The notes under the pieces were generated by a model. That model did not search any database and had not been told where the DNA came from. It was given only the letters and a program-made list of their open reading frames with translations. Positions 6,735 through 13,259 of a stretch of 13,259 bases of DNA are shown here, piece after piece. Source of the DNA: Methanocalculus sp. (lineage in GTDB: Archaea > Halobacteriota > Methanomicrobia > Methanomicrobiales > Methanocorpusculaceae); contig NZ_JAUSCG010000149.1 in assembly GCF_030651615.1 (NCBI RefSeq), forward strand, positions 1 to 13,259. Direction: 5' to 3'. The translations under genes and the position numbers were made by a program. How positions within the stretch are numbered: the first letter of the stretch is position 1; every line of letters starts with the position of its first letter.

Positions 6735-7525
6735 AGAGTAGGGTCAAATCCCCACTCAGGGTTGCCACAATTGCCATAGGTGTAGGGCTTGCTCTCTTCA
6801 TTGTCCTCCTGCTGCTTCTGATTATGAGCCATCCCACTCTTGAGGGGATGTTAAACTCACTCCAGTCGCCGGAGATCCATTTTGCAATATACCTGAGCCT
6901 GCTTACATCGTTTATCTCAACGGGACTCTGCATCTTAATCGGCGTTCCTTCAGCCTATGCACTGGCGCGATATGATTTTCCCGGGAAGCATGTGGTAAAC
7001 ACCATTCTCGACATGCCACTTGCCCTTCCCCCTCTTGTTGCAGGTGTCGGACTGCTGCTCTTCTTTGGAACAACACCCGTTGGCGAGGCGCTTGCCATGG
7101 CAGGGCTTGTCTTTGTCTTCACTCCACTCGGCATTATTGTAGCACAATTCTTTGTGAATGTCCCGTTTATGCTCCGCATTATGCGTTCAACATTTGAAGG
7201 GATCAGCCCTCGTTATGAGTACGTGGCCAAAACACTCGGCTGCAATGACACGCAGGCACTCTGGAGGGTTACGCTTCCCATGGCAGCCAATGGTTTCCTT
7301 GCCGGATCGGTCATCACCTGGGCAAAAGGCATCGGCGAGTTCGGTGCTGCATTGATGCTTGCGGGGGCAACCCGTATGTCAACTGAAACATTGCCAATCT
7401 CGCTTTTCCTGAATATGTCATGCGGAAAACTGGATCTTGCCATCTCAGCAGCAACGATTTTGATCTTCATGAGCCTTCTTTCGCTCTATATCTTCGAACG
7501 GTACGGCGGATTCGCCAGATTATAG
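6731..7525 (+). CDS. modB: Molybdate/tungstate ABC transporter permease (ModB/WtpB type)
   Basis: The product has 264 residues with about six membrane segments, near 11-32, 52-74, 94-113, 121-142, 186-208 and 235-256. The cytoplasmic coupling loop that docks on the ATPase is visible at 163-186, with the pattern A-K-T-L-G-C, six residues, then W-R-V-T-L-P. The sequence GIGEFGAALMLAGAT (200-214) is typical of ModB/CysT/WtpB permeases. The start is the ATG overlapping the upstream stop as ATGA, preceded by AGAGGAT about 7 bases away; the frame is open further upstream but lies inside the trmO-like gene. It forms a homodimeric channel with two ATPase subunits and receives anion from the ModA-type lipoprotein. 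Molybdate, tungstate and sulfate permeases are close relatives, so the anion assignment rests on the neighbours. Confidence 0.88.
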   Translation: MKSRVKSPLRVATIAIGVGLALFIVLLLLLIMSHPTLEGMLNSLQSPEIHFAIYLSLLTSFISTGLCILIGVPSAYALARYDFPGKHVVNTILDMPLALPPLVAGVGLLLFFGTTPVGEALAMAGLVFVFTPLGIIVAQFFVNVPFMLRIMRSTFEGISPRYEYVAKTLGCNDTQALWRVTLPMAANGFLAGSVITWAKGIGEFGAALMLAGATRMSTETLPISLFLNMSCGKLDLAISAATILIFMSLLSLYIFERYGGFARL

Positions 7526-7533
7526 GGGGTTGG

Positions 7534-8598
7534 ATGTTACAGATACAGAATATATCCAAGGATATGGGAGAATTCTTCCTGGATCATGCCTCTCTTGAGA
7601 TATCCAAAGGAGAATACATCGTGATCATCGGACCAACCGGAGCAGGCAAGACAATACTTCTTGAAACTGTTGCAGGCATTTATGAGCCTGATGGCGGCTC
7701 GATTCATCTGGATGGGAATGATATTACCTATGCACCTCCGAAGGACCGGAATATCACGATGGTGTATCAGGATTACATGCTCTTCCCCCATCTCACCATC
7801 AGAAAAAACATCGCCTTTGGCCTGAGATCAAAGAAAATTCAGGTTGGGGAGATAAACAAGGCGGTTGAGAAATATGCAGGCATGCTCCATATTGCTCACC
7901 TTCTCCACCGCTATCCTGATACACTCTCCGGAGGAGAGCAGCAGCGGGCTGCTATCGCTCGTGCGATGGTAATGAATCCCTGGGCACTCCTGCTGGATGA
8001 ACCACTCAGTGCACTGGATGCAAAAACACGGGAAAATCTCCGGAGAGAGTTAAAAAGTCTTCACGACATCACAAAGACGACGATTATTCATATCACCCAT
8101 AACTTTGAAGAGGTATTTGATCTCGCCGATCGTGTTGCCATTATGAATGAAGGTAAAATAATTCAGGTGGGCACACCTGACGAGATCTTCAGAAAACCAA
8201 AGAACCATTTTGTAGCAGAATTTGTCGGTGCTACAAATATATTCAAAGGCACCTCAACAGCTGAGAACGGAATTGTTCATATATCAATCGATAATTTCAT
8301 TGTCAGAGCTCATTCTGAAGTAGAAGGAAACGTGTACATCTCTGTCCGTCCAGAAGAAATTCTGATCTCAACTGAACCTCTTGCATCACCCATACGAAAC
8401 GCTTTTCCGGGAAAGATCTGTGATATACGCCATTGCGGCGCGATGATCAGGCTTATAGTCGATGTTGGGGTGACGTTAGTCGTCGCGCTTACAAGACAGG
8501 GTTTTGAGGAGGCGAAACTGGGTATCGGGGATTCTGTATATATTGCGTTTAAAGCAACATCAGTTCATGTCTTCCCTGGAAAAAGCACAAAGGAATAA
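7534..8598 (+). CDS. modC: Molybdate/tungstate ABC transporter ATP-binding protein with C-terminal regulatory domain (ModC/WtpC type)
   Basis: From the ATG at 7534, just after GGGGGTTGG and 8 bases after the permease stop, the product has 354 residues. It shows every ABC ATPase motif: Walker A GPTGAGKT (33-40), Q-loop Q79, signature LSGGEQQR (131-138), Walker B ALLLDEP (151-157) with catalytic E156, D-loop SALD, and switch H189. Residues about 235-350 form a TOBE/MOP-like regulatory region with the family phrase VYISVRPEEILIS (267-279). The protein resembles the Methanosarcina acetivorans ModC as I remember it, where such a domain binds molybdate or tungstate and shuts the transporter when the cell is replete. 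That feedback is inferred here. It is the last gene of the four-gene operon. The frame is open 38 codons further upstream, but that part overlaps the permease and does not look like a family N terminus. Confidence 0.92.
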   Translation: MLQIQNISKDMGEFFLDHASLEISKGEYIVIIGPTGAGKTILLETVAGIYEPDGGSIHLDGNDITYAPPKDRNITMVYQDYMLFPHLTIRKNIAFGLRSKKIQVGEINKAVEKYAGMLHIAHLLHRYPDTLSGGEQQRAAIARAMVMNPWALLLDEPLSALDAKTRENLRRELKSLHDITKTTIIHITHNFEEVFDLADRVAIMNEGKIIQVGTPDEIFRKPKNHFVAEFVGATNIFKGTSTAENGIVHISIDNFIVRAHSEVEGNVYISVRPEEILISTEPLASPIRNAFPGKICDIRHCGAMIRLIVDVGVTLVVALTRQGFEEAKLGIGDSVYIAFKATSVHVFPGKSTKE

Positions 8599-8600
8599 AG

Positions 8601-8632
8601 CCGAGACAGGGTCTTCGGAACATCTCACTTTT
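8601..8632 (+). terminator. Possible weak terminator between the oxyanion and thiamine operons
   Basis: CCGAGAC (8601-8607) can pair with GTCTTCGG (8611-8618) with one bulged T and a tiny AGG loop; a pyrimidine-rich stretch with T4 (8629-8632) follows. It lies between modC and thiM. The stem is short and the T run weak, so partial readthrough into thiM is plausible. No convincing TATA box for thiM was found in 8599-8658, and its ATG has only a distant AGGGAT (8641-8646). Confidence 0.3.
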
Positions 8633-8658
8633 CTCTCCTCAGGGATAATAATGATCAG

Positions 8659-9465
8659 ATGAATCAGTATGCAGCTGCACTTCTTGGAGAGGTCAGATCC
8701 AGCCGACCTCTCATTCACCATATCACCAATACCGTCACGATCAATGACTGTGCAAACATCACCCTCTCTGTTGGTGCCGCTCCTGTGATGGCAGGCGCAA
8801 TCGAAGAAGCGGCTGAGATGGCCATGATTGCGGGTGCTCTTGTCTTAAATATCGGCACACTCACACCGAATCAGGTGGATGCGATGATCGCAGCAGGTAA
8901 AGCCGCCAATACACGCGGTATTCCGGTGATCCTTGATCCGGTCGGCGTCGGGGCAACAAGACTCCGGACAGAGAGTGCCGAGCGTATCTTAAACGAATGT
9001 ACAGTCACAATCCTGAAAGGGAACGCAGGCGAGATCGGGGTTCTTGCCGGGAGCGGGGGGACTGTCCGGGGGGTCGACTCAGGGGGATGTACAGGCGACC
9101 CGGCCGAGGTCGCTCTCAGGTGTGCAAAACGATGGAGTACTGTTGTTGCAATGACCGCTGAAACGGACATCGTCACCGGAAGAGACGAAGTGTACCTGAT
9201 CAAAAACGGGCACCCGATGATGGAGCGCCTCTCCGGAACCGGATGCATGGCCGCATCTGTTGTCGGCGCATGTGCCGCCGTCGGAGATGACTCCGGGCGA
9301 TCAGCTGCTGCTGCACTTGCCATCTTCGGGCTTGCCGGGGAAAGAGCGGGGAGAGCGGCTTCTGGCCCCTACTCATTCAGAACTGCACTCTTTGATGAGC
9401 TATCATCACTGACACCCGAGCACCTCGCAAAAGATGCTCAAGTGGAGGTCCTGCGTGGCATATGA
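8659..9465 (+). CDS. thiM: Hydroxyethylthiazole kinase
   Basis: The 268-residue product matches ThiM in length and along its whole sequence. ThiM phosphorylates 4-methyl-5-(2-hydroxyethyl)thiazole with ATP to recycle the thiazole half of thiamine. Family landmarks are PLIHHITNTVTINDCAN (17-33), an APVMA loop (41-45), ILDPVGVGA (91-99), LKGNAGEI (119-126), and SGTGCM (192-197), which contributes the anion hole and the conserved cysteine C196. It belongs to the ribokinase-like fold and is a cytoplasmic trimer in known members. The gene overlaps thiE by 11 bases, so the two salvage steps are translationally coupled. It starts 60 bases after modC. No THI-box-like sequence was seen before it. Confidence 0.95.
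   Translation: MNQYAAALLGEVRSSRPLIHHITNTVTINDCANITLSVGAAPVMAGAIEEAAEMAMIAGALVLNIGTLTPNQVDAMIAAGKAANTRGIPVILDPVGVGATRLRTESAERILNECTVTILKGNAGEIGVLAGSGGTVRGVDSGGCTGDPAEVALRCAKRWSTVVAMTAETDIVTGRDEVYLIKNGHPMMERLSGTGCMAASVVGACAAVGDDSGRSAAAALAIFGLAGERAGRAASGPYSFRTALFDELSSLTPEHLAKDAQVEVLRGI
9444..9449 (+). promoter_or_regulatory. Shine-Dalgarno site deciding the thiE start
   Basis: GGAGGT lies inside the end of thiM, 5 bases before a GTG at 9455. Translation from that GTG gives MAYDLYVITDE, the usual ThiE beginning, whereas the upstream ATG at 9434 adds seven residues (MLKWRSC) unlike the family. Confidence 0.75.
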
Positions 9466-10096
9466 TCTGTACGTTATAACCGACGAGAAGATCGGTCTTG
9501 GTCGATCGCATTCGGAGCTTGCAGAACTGGCGCTCCTCGGTGGAGCGGATTGCATACAGCTTCGGGATAAGGAGATCTCCGGATCTGCTCTCTATAGAAC
9601 GGCATCTCTGATCCGGTCTCTCACCGAAGATGCCAATGCACTCTTCATCATGAATGATGACCTCGACATCGCCCTCGCAAGCGGAGCAGACGGCGTACAC
9701 CTCGGTCAGAATGACCTCCCTGTTCCAGAGGCAAGGAAGATGGTTCCAGGAGATTTTATCATCGGTGTATCGGTCGGATCGGTTGAAGAGGCGATCAGGG
9801 CAGAGAGAGCAGGTGCCGATTACCTCGCTTTGAGCCCGACATTTTCGACTACATCCAAAGATGATGCAGGGGATGGACATGGACTCGTCACCCTGGGAGA
9901 GATCGCTTCGGCCACCCGTCTTCCGGTCATCGCGATCGGGGGGATAACCAGATATAATCTCAGATCGGTCATTGCTGCCGGAGCAGAGGGTGTAGCGGTC
10001 ATATCTGCGGTCGTCGGAGAAAGGGATGTTACACGGGCCGCAGCAGAACTGAAAGCGCTGATCCTCGCTGCGAAGAGGGATGAGACGAATGTCTGA
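9455..10096 (+). CDS. thiE: Thiamine-phosphate synthase
   Basis: From the GTG the product has 213 residues, the normal ThiE length. The enzyme joins hydroxymethylpyrimidine diphosphate to thiazole phosphate, giving thiamine phosphate and diphosphate. Visible family motifs on the TIM barrel: CIQLRDK (33-39), IMNDDLDIALASGADGVHLG (65-84), IGVSVGS (103-109), SPTFSTTSKDDA (127-138) and IAIGGI (159-164). The lysine and aspartates that bind diphosphate and magnesium are present (R37, K39, N67, D68). The strand after IGVS reads VGS where many members have a histidine, and the flexible loop reads SPTFSTTSK rather than the commoner GPxFPTxTK, so it is a somewhat divergent member. The stop codon overlaps the flavoprotein start by 8 bases. 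In many methanogens ThiE appears together with ThiD or ThiN elsewhere; no such gene is in this window. Confidence 0.94.
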   Translation: MAYDLYVITDEKIGLGRSHSELAELALLGGADCIQLRDKEISGSALYRTASLIRSLTEDANALFIMNDDLDIALASGADGVHLGQNDLPVPEARKMVPGDFIIGVSVGSVEEAIRAERAGADYLALSPTFSTTSKDDAGDGHGLVTLGEIASATRLPVIAIGGITRYNLRSVIAAGAEGVAVISAVVGERDVTRAAAELKALILAAKRDETNV

Positions 10097-11315
10097 TACG
10101 GTTGTTGCAATCATCGGAGGTGGACCGGCAGGCCTCTTCTGCGCACTACATGCCGTATCAAAGGAGAGGCGGACGATCCTCTTTGAGAAGAAGATGCAGC
10201 CGGGCAGAAAGCTTCTGATCACCGGGTCAGGGCGGTGCAACCTCACGCATGGCGGCGATATCCGCGGCTTCTTCGGACACTATGGGGATAACGGAGCATT
10301 CCTCAAACCGGCACTCAGAGGATTTACCAACCGGGATCTGATCGCATTCTTTGAAGAGCGGGGATGCCCGGTCATCACCGACGAGAACGAGAAGATATTC
10401 CCGGCATCCGACAGAGCAGATGATATCCTCTCAATTCTCACCAGCACCTGCCGGGAAAACGGTGTGCTCATCAGATCCGGGAGTCAGGTTCTTGCGGTTG
10501 AGCGATCAGGAGATGCATTTCTGATCAGAACAGACGGACAGGAATTCAGAGCAGATATCCTCGTCATCGCAACAGGTGGAGCATCATACCCATCCACCGG
10601 ATCAACAGGTGACGGGTACCTTTTCGCAGAAGCACTCGGCCATAGAATAGAAGAAGTCGGATCTGCACTCGCTCCGATATACCCTGAGAAGTATCCCTTC
10701 ACTGATCTCGCGGGCATCTCTTTTGATGGTGTCACCGTCTCGGTGAGGAGAGATGGAAAAGTTGTCAGAAAGGTGACCGGTGACCTGCTCTTCACCCATA
10801 GTGGCCTCTCAGGGCCGGTGATCCTCCACGCATCCCGGTTCGTCAGCCCAGGCGATACCCTCTCTGTCGCATTTCTTCCACAAAAGGAGCGTGAAGAGAT
10901 CAATGCACTTCTCACCGAGGGATCGGCAACATCTGGGAAGAGGCTTGTGAAGACCGTCCTATCAACGGTTCCTGTTCCTGCACGGTTCATCCAGCGCCTC
11001 CTCAGTACAGCAGGAGTTGCAGAGGACTGCACCGCAGCCCACCTTACTAAGGAGGAGAGAAATGAGATCCTCCGTCTCCTCACCGACTGGACATTTCCGA
11101 TCAGGCGTGTCGGCGGGTTTGAAGAGGCGATGGCAACCCGTGGCGGGGTTGCCCTTGATGAGGTACATCCAAAGACGATGGAGTCAAAGCGTATCAAAAA
11201 CCTCTATTTCATCGGGGAGGTCCTCGATATCGATGGAGATACCGGGGGATACAACCTTCAGGCGGCTTTCTCGACTGCCTTTTCGGCAGCGAGATCAATC
11301 AGGGAGAAGAACTGA
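10089..11315 (+). CDS. HI0933/BaiN-family FAD-dependent oxidoreductase
   Basis: From the ATG at 10089 the product has 408 residues, normal for the HI0933 family. An N-terminal Rossmann FAD site IIGGGPAG (8-15) is followed by the family hallmark GRKLLITGSGRCNLTH (39-54). Next come VIATGGASYPSTGSTGDGY (159-177) and GDLLFTHSGLSGPVIL (231-246). The C-terminal FAD segment has ATRGGVALDEV (349-359) and FIGEVLDIDGDTGGYNL (374-390). I prefer this ATG to the one at 10080, because AGAGGG abuts the upstream ATG with no spacer but lies 9 bases before the chosen one. Members are cytoplasmic flavoproteins; one bacterial relative, BaiN, acts on bile acids, but no general reaction is established and none should be assumed here. 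Coupling to thiE is clear from the 8-base overlap, yet no role in thiamine salvage is known to me. The gene ends 5 bases from the convergent hxlB. Confidence 0.9.
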   Translation: MSDTVVAIIGGGPAGLFCALHAVSKERRTILFEKKMQPGRKLLITGSGRCNLTHGGDIRGFFGHYGDNGAFLKPALRGFTNRDLIAFFEERGCPVITDENEKIFPASDRADDILSILTSTCRENGVLIRSGSQVLAVERSGDAFLIRTDGQEFRADILVIATGGASYPSTGSTGDGYLFAEALGHRIEEVGSALAPIYPEKYPFTDLAGISFDGVTVSVRRDGKVVRKVTGDLLFTHSGLSGPVILHASRFVSPGDTLSVAFLPQKEREEINALLTEGSATSGKRLVKTVLSTVPVPARFIQRLLSTAGVAEDCTAAHLTKEERNEILRLLTDWTFPIRRVGGFEEAMATRGGVALDEVHPKTMESKRIKNLYFIGEVLDIDGDTGGYNLQAAFSTAFSAARSIREKN

Positions 11316-11320
11316 AATCC

Positions 11321-11935
11321 TTACTGCATATTTGAGAAGCGCCGTCTGATCTCCTCCGGGTCAAGATGACGTGCAGCCATCAGAGCAGAAATCACCGCAT
11401 CCGAGAAGGCGAGGGCCGCCATCTCAAAGAGTGCACCCCTCCCGATCGGAACAGATACCGACCTGTACTGACCGGTGATCTGCCGGAGTTCATACTCCTG
11501 CGGGCTGTCACGGTTATCTCCGGAGGACTCTCCGATATCGATGATATAATCCGCGAGTTCTCCTGCCCGGGATTTTGGATACGCCGTGATGAGACAGATC
11601 CATCCACCAAGATCATGCACCATATCACAGGCATTCACAATCGAGTTTGTCTCCCCGGAGCCGGAGAAGACAACGAGCATATCCTCAGATTCAAATGCCG
11701 GTGTTATCGTCTCACCGATGACATATGATGAGAAACCAAGGTGCATCAGCCGCATTGCAAAGGCCTTTGCAACAAGACCGGATCTCCCGGCACCCGTCAC
11801 ATAGATCCTCCTGCCTGAGAGGATCAGGGAGATGAGCTCTCCTGCATCCTCCTGATTCATCCGCTCTGCCACCCGGATGATCATCTCCGCTGTCTGAAGC
11901 ATATATCCCGTTATCTCGTCGCTTTCGTCAGCCAT
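11321..11935 (-). CDS. hxlB: 6-phospho-3-hexuloisomerase
   Basis: The 204-residue product is a single SIS-domain sugar isomerase that interconverts 3-hexulose-6-phosphate and fructose-6-phosphate. Key stretches are YVTGAGRSGLVAKAFAMRLM (45-64), VIGETITPAF (72-81), VVFSGSGETNSIV (88-100) and the C-terminal GALFEMAALAFSDAVI (167-182), where the family carries a conserved glutamate (here E171). In methanogens this enzyme works with hexulose-6-phosphate synthase, often fused to Fae, in the reversed ribulose-monophosphate route that supplies ribulose-5-phosphate; the partner is not in this window. The ATG at 11935 has no strong ribosome site (CTGATCACTG precedes it). The gene starts 42 bases after the transporter stop on the same strand and may be cotranscribed with it or use the weak TATA-like GATATAC at about 11970-11975. 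Confidence 0.92.
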   Translation of the reverse strand: MADESDEITGYMLQTAEMIIRVAERMNQEDAGELISLILSGRRIYVTGAGRSGLVAKAFAMRLMHLGFSSYVIGETITPAFESEDMLVVFSGSGETNSIVNACDMVHDLGGWICLITAYPKSRAGELADYIIDIGESSGDNRDSPQEYELRQITGQYRSVSVPIGRGALFEMAALAFSDAVISALMAARHLDPEEIRRRFSNMQ

Positions 11936-11938
11936 CAG

Positions 11939-11968
11939 TGATCAGAAGTAGATCATTCTTCTGTATCA
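11939..11968 (-). promoter_or_regulatory. Imperfect hairpin in the hxlB leader
   Basis: Forward TGATCAGAAG (11939-11948) is complementary to CTTCTGTATCA (11958-11968) apart from one extra base, giving about 10 pairs around a 9-base loop. It lies between the transporter stop and the hxlB ATG and would occupy nearly the whole hxlB leader. It may be a folded leader that masks translation, an operator, or a weak transcription end. No T run follows it on the minus strand, which argues against a terminator. Confidence 0.35.
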
Positions 11969-11977
11969 GTATATCGG

Positions 11978-13259
11978 TCAGCCACGAAGCAGGTTCAGCC
12001 CAAGTACGAGTATAATCACCACCAGTACCGGAGGTATCAGATACCGGCAGATCTTCAGGATGAGATGAGGAACCGGCCCTTTCATTCCTCCCTTCTCCCG
12101 TAAAAGAACCGGGTCAAGAAGCCAGGCGAATGCAATTGCCGTTAAGAGTGCAGTCAGGGGAAGACCAAAGGATCCGGCTGTCTCATCAAGGAGATCGAGA
12201 ACCGGGATACCTGCCACCTGAAGGTTCAATGCCGAGTAGCTGAGAGCTGAAGGAAGACCAACAAGGATCACAGCGCCGGTGAGGAGGAGACTCGCCTTCC
12301 TTCGCGAAAACCCCTGTCGTGCAACAAGTGAGGCAAGCGGCATCTCCATCATCGAGACGGTTGCGGTTAAGGCCGAGAAGAAGAGGAGGAGGAAGAAAGA
12401 GAACCCAATCCATGCACCAAACGTGATCATCGAGAAAGCTTCCGGGAGTATCGTGAAGGTGAGTTCAGCACCCATCGACGGAGAAAGACCGAAGGTGAAG
12501 ACGATCGGAAAGATGATCAGGCCGGAGAGGATCGCAACAGACACATCTGCTATCGTGATATACACAGCAGATCTGGCGATCGGAACAGATCGTCTCAGGT
12601 ACGATCCATAGGTGAGGAGGATACCTGTGCCAACCGAGAGCGAGAAGAACGCCTGTCCAAATGCCGCCCCCCAGATCGCAGGATCGGTCAGCACCGAGAA
12701 GTCCGGGGTGAGGAAGAAGGAGAGCCCTTCAGCAAAGCCGGGCAGGGTCGCTGCATAGATGGCAAGCCCGATGAGGATGACAAAACTGAGTGGAATAAGC
12801 AGGCGTGTCACCCGTTCGATCCCCTCCTTCACACCAAGAGCTACCACACCGCCGGTCAGAAGAGCGGAGATGATGAAGAAGAGGACCGGCAGATAACCCG
12901 CGGTGAACGAGGTAAACCGCCCTTCGGTTCCAAGAAGTGAGAAGAGAACAAACGCAAGCGTCCACCCGGTGATGACGAGATAATAACTCAGAACAACAAA
13001 ACCGACCGCAACCAACAGCCAGCCGACCTTTGAGAAATAGCGGTGTACCGTCTCAAAAGCGGTGACAACATCCGCAGCAAGTGCCCGCCCAGCCTTGATC
13101 TCAAGGATCATCAGAGGAAGGGCAATTAAAAGAACCGCAAGGAGAAAAGGGATGAGATATGCTCCACCCCCGTTCTGACCGACAACGGTTGAGAACCGCC
13201 AGATGTTGCCGAGTCCGACTGCGGCACCGATCGATGCCAGGATGAACCCGATCCCGGAC
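11978..13259 (-). CDS. Sodium:neurotransmitter symporter (NSS/SNF) family transporter, 5' end beyond the window
   Basis: The frame continues upstream of the internal methionine at 13111 to the window edge without a stop. The added 49 residues contain the family's best-known motif, ASIGAAVGLGNIWRF, and then GGGAYLIPF. The visible part is about 426 residues; probably only some ten N-terminal residues are missing. Eleven membrane segments can be counted, the last near LIPPVLVVIILVLGLNLL, which fits the 11-segment MhsT-like branch and not the 12-segment LeuT. TM6 (GQAFFSLSVGTGILLTYGSY) and TM8 (FFSALTATVSMMEM) carry the residues expected to form the substrate and Na2 sites. It should import an amino acid or related amine with sodium; the substrate is unknown. 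The usual proline after IWRF is serine here. hxlB follows 42 bases downstream. Confidence 0.9.
   Translation of the reverse strand, partial: SGIGFILASIGAAVGLGNIWRFSTVVGQNGGGAYLIPFLLAVLLIALPLMILEIKAGRALAADVVTAFETVHRYFSKVGWLLVAVGFVVLSYYLVITGWTLAFVLFSLLGTEGRFTSFTAGYLPVLFFIISALLTGGVVALGVKEGIERVTRLLIPLSFVILIGLAIYAATLPGFAEGLSFFLTPDFSVLTDPAIWGAAFGQAFFSLSVGTGILLTYGSYLRRSVPIARSAVYITIADVSVAILSGLIIFPIVFTFGLSPSMGAELTFTILPEAFSMITFGAWIGFSFFLLLFFSALTATVSMMEMPLASLVARQGFSRRKASLLLTGAVILVGLPSALSYSALNLQVAGIPVLDLLDETAGSFGLPLTALLTAIAFAWLLDPVLLREKGGMKGPVPHLILKICRYLIPPVLVVIILVLGLNLLRG

Noticed and set aside
8599..8658. TPP riboswitch ahead of thiM
   Set aside because: The 60-base gap is too short for a full TPP aptamer, and none of its conserved CUGAGA-type sequence was seen.
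9377..10246. Long open frame on the minus strand (289 codons) opposite thiE
   Set aside because: It lies antisense to thiM, thiE and the flavoprotein start, all strongly supported. The translation is rich in C, R and S and shows no family motif, and no ribosome site is evident.
10484..11197. Open frame of 237 codons on the minus strand opposite the flavoprotein gene
   Set aside because: The plus-strand protein has complete HI0933-family motifs across this interval; the antisense translation is arginine/serine-rich without motifs.
11978..13111. Transporter gene starting at the methionine at 13111
   Set aside because: Upstream codons up to the window edge are open and encode the conserved first membrane segment of the family, so this methionine is internal (end of TM2) and the gene is truncated by the window.

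Overview
The window looks like a chromosomal stretch of a methanogenic archaeon, most likely of the Methanomicrobiales. This is inferred from several things. One is a COG1361-type S-layer-domain protein encoded with an FtsX permease and a LolD-like ATPase. Another is a large PAS-rich sensor kinase with an archaeal HDIQN-type phosphoacceptor box. The others are a 6-phospho-3-hexuloisomerase gene, AT-rich archaeal TATA-like boxes with very short leaders, and GGAGGTGAT-type ribosome sites at operon-internal genes. No rRNA, tRNA, CRISPR array, insertion sequence or phage gene was seen. Almost the whole window is coding.

Layout. (1) 1-2502, minus strand: a three-gene cassette read leftward. It encodes a secreted, C-terminally anchored COG1361 protein, an FtsX/MacB-type permease and an ABC ATPase, of which only the first 18 codons are inside the window. 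(2) 2503-2706: a divergent promoter region with a strong TATA box for the cassette, a TATA-like box for the kinase and a perfect 7-bp dyad. (3) 2707-5130, plus: a soluble receiver-PAS-PAS-PAS-histidine kinase, followed by a hairpin plus T8 terminator. (4) 5361-8598, plus: a ModABC/WtpABC-type molybdate or tungstate uptake operon. A TrmO/TsaA-family gene lies between the binding protein and the permease and overlaps the permease start by ATGA. (5) 8659-11315, plus: thiM, thiE and an HI0933/BaiN-type flavoprotein gene, joined by short overlaps. (6) 11321-13259, minus: 6-phospho-3-hexuloisomerase (hxlB) and, upstream of it, a sodium:neurotransmitter-symporter-family transporter that runs off the right edge. 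The flavoprotein and hxlB genes converge with only 5 bases between their stop codons.

How the genes work together. The oxyanion transporter would supply Mo or W for molybdopterin enzymes such as formylmethanofuran dehydrogenase and formate dehydrogenase. ThiM and ThiE salvage hydroxyethylthiazole and join it to the pyrimidine half of thiamine. HxlB serves the reversed ribulose-monophosphate route that many archaea use to make pentose phosphates. The less ordinary items are the divergent TrmO-like protein inside the oxyanion operon, the flavoprotein of unknown role coupled to thiamine salvage, and the COG1361-FtsX-ATPase cassette. I found no clearly unprecedented multi-gene system; the novelty candidates are modest and are scored accordingly.
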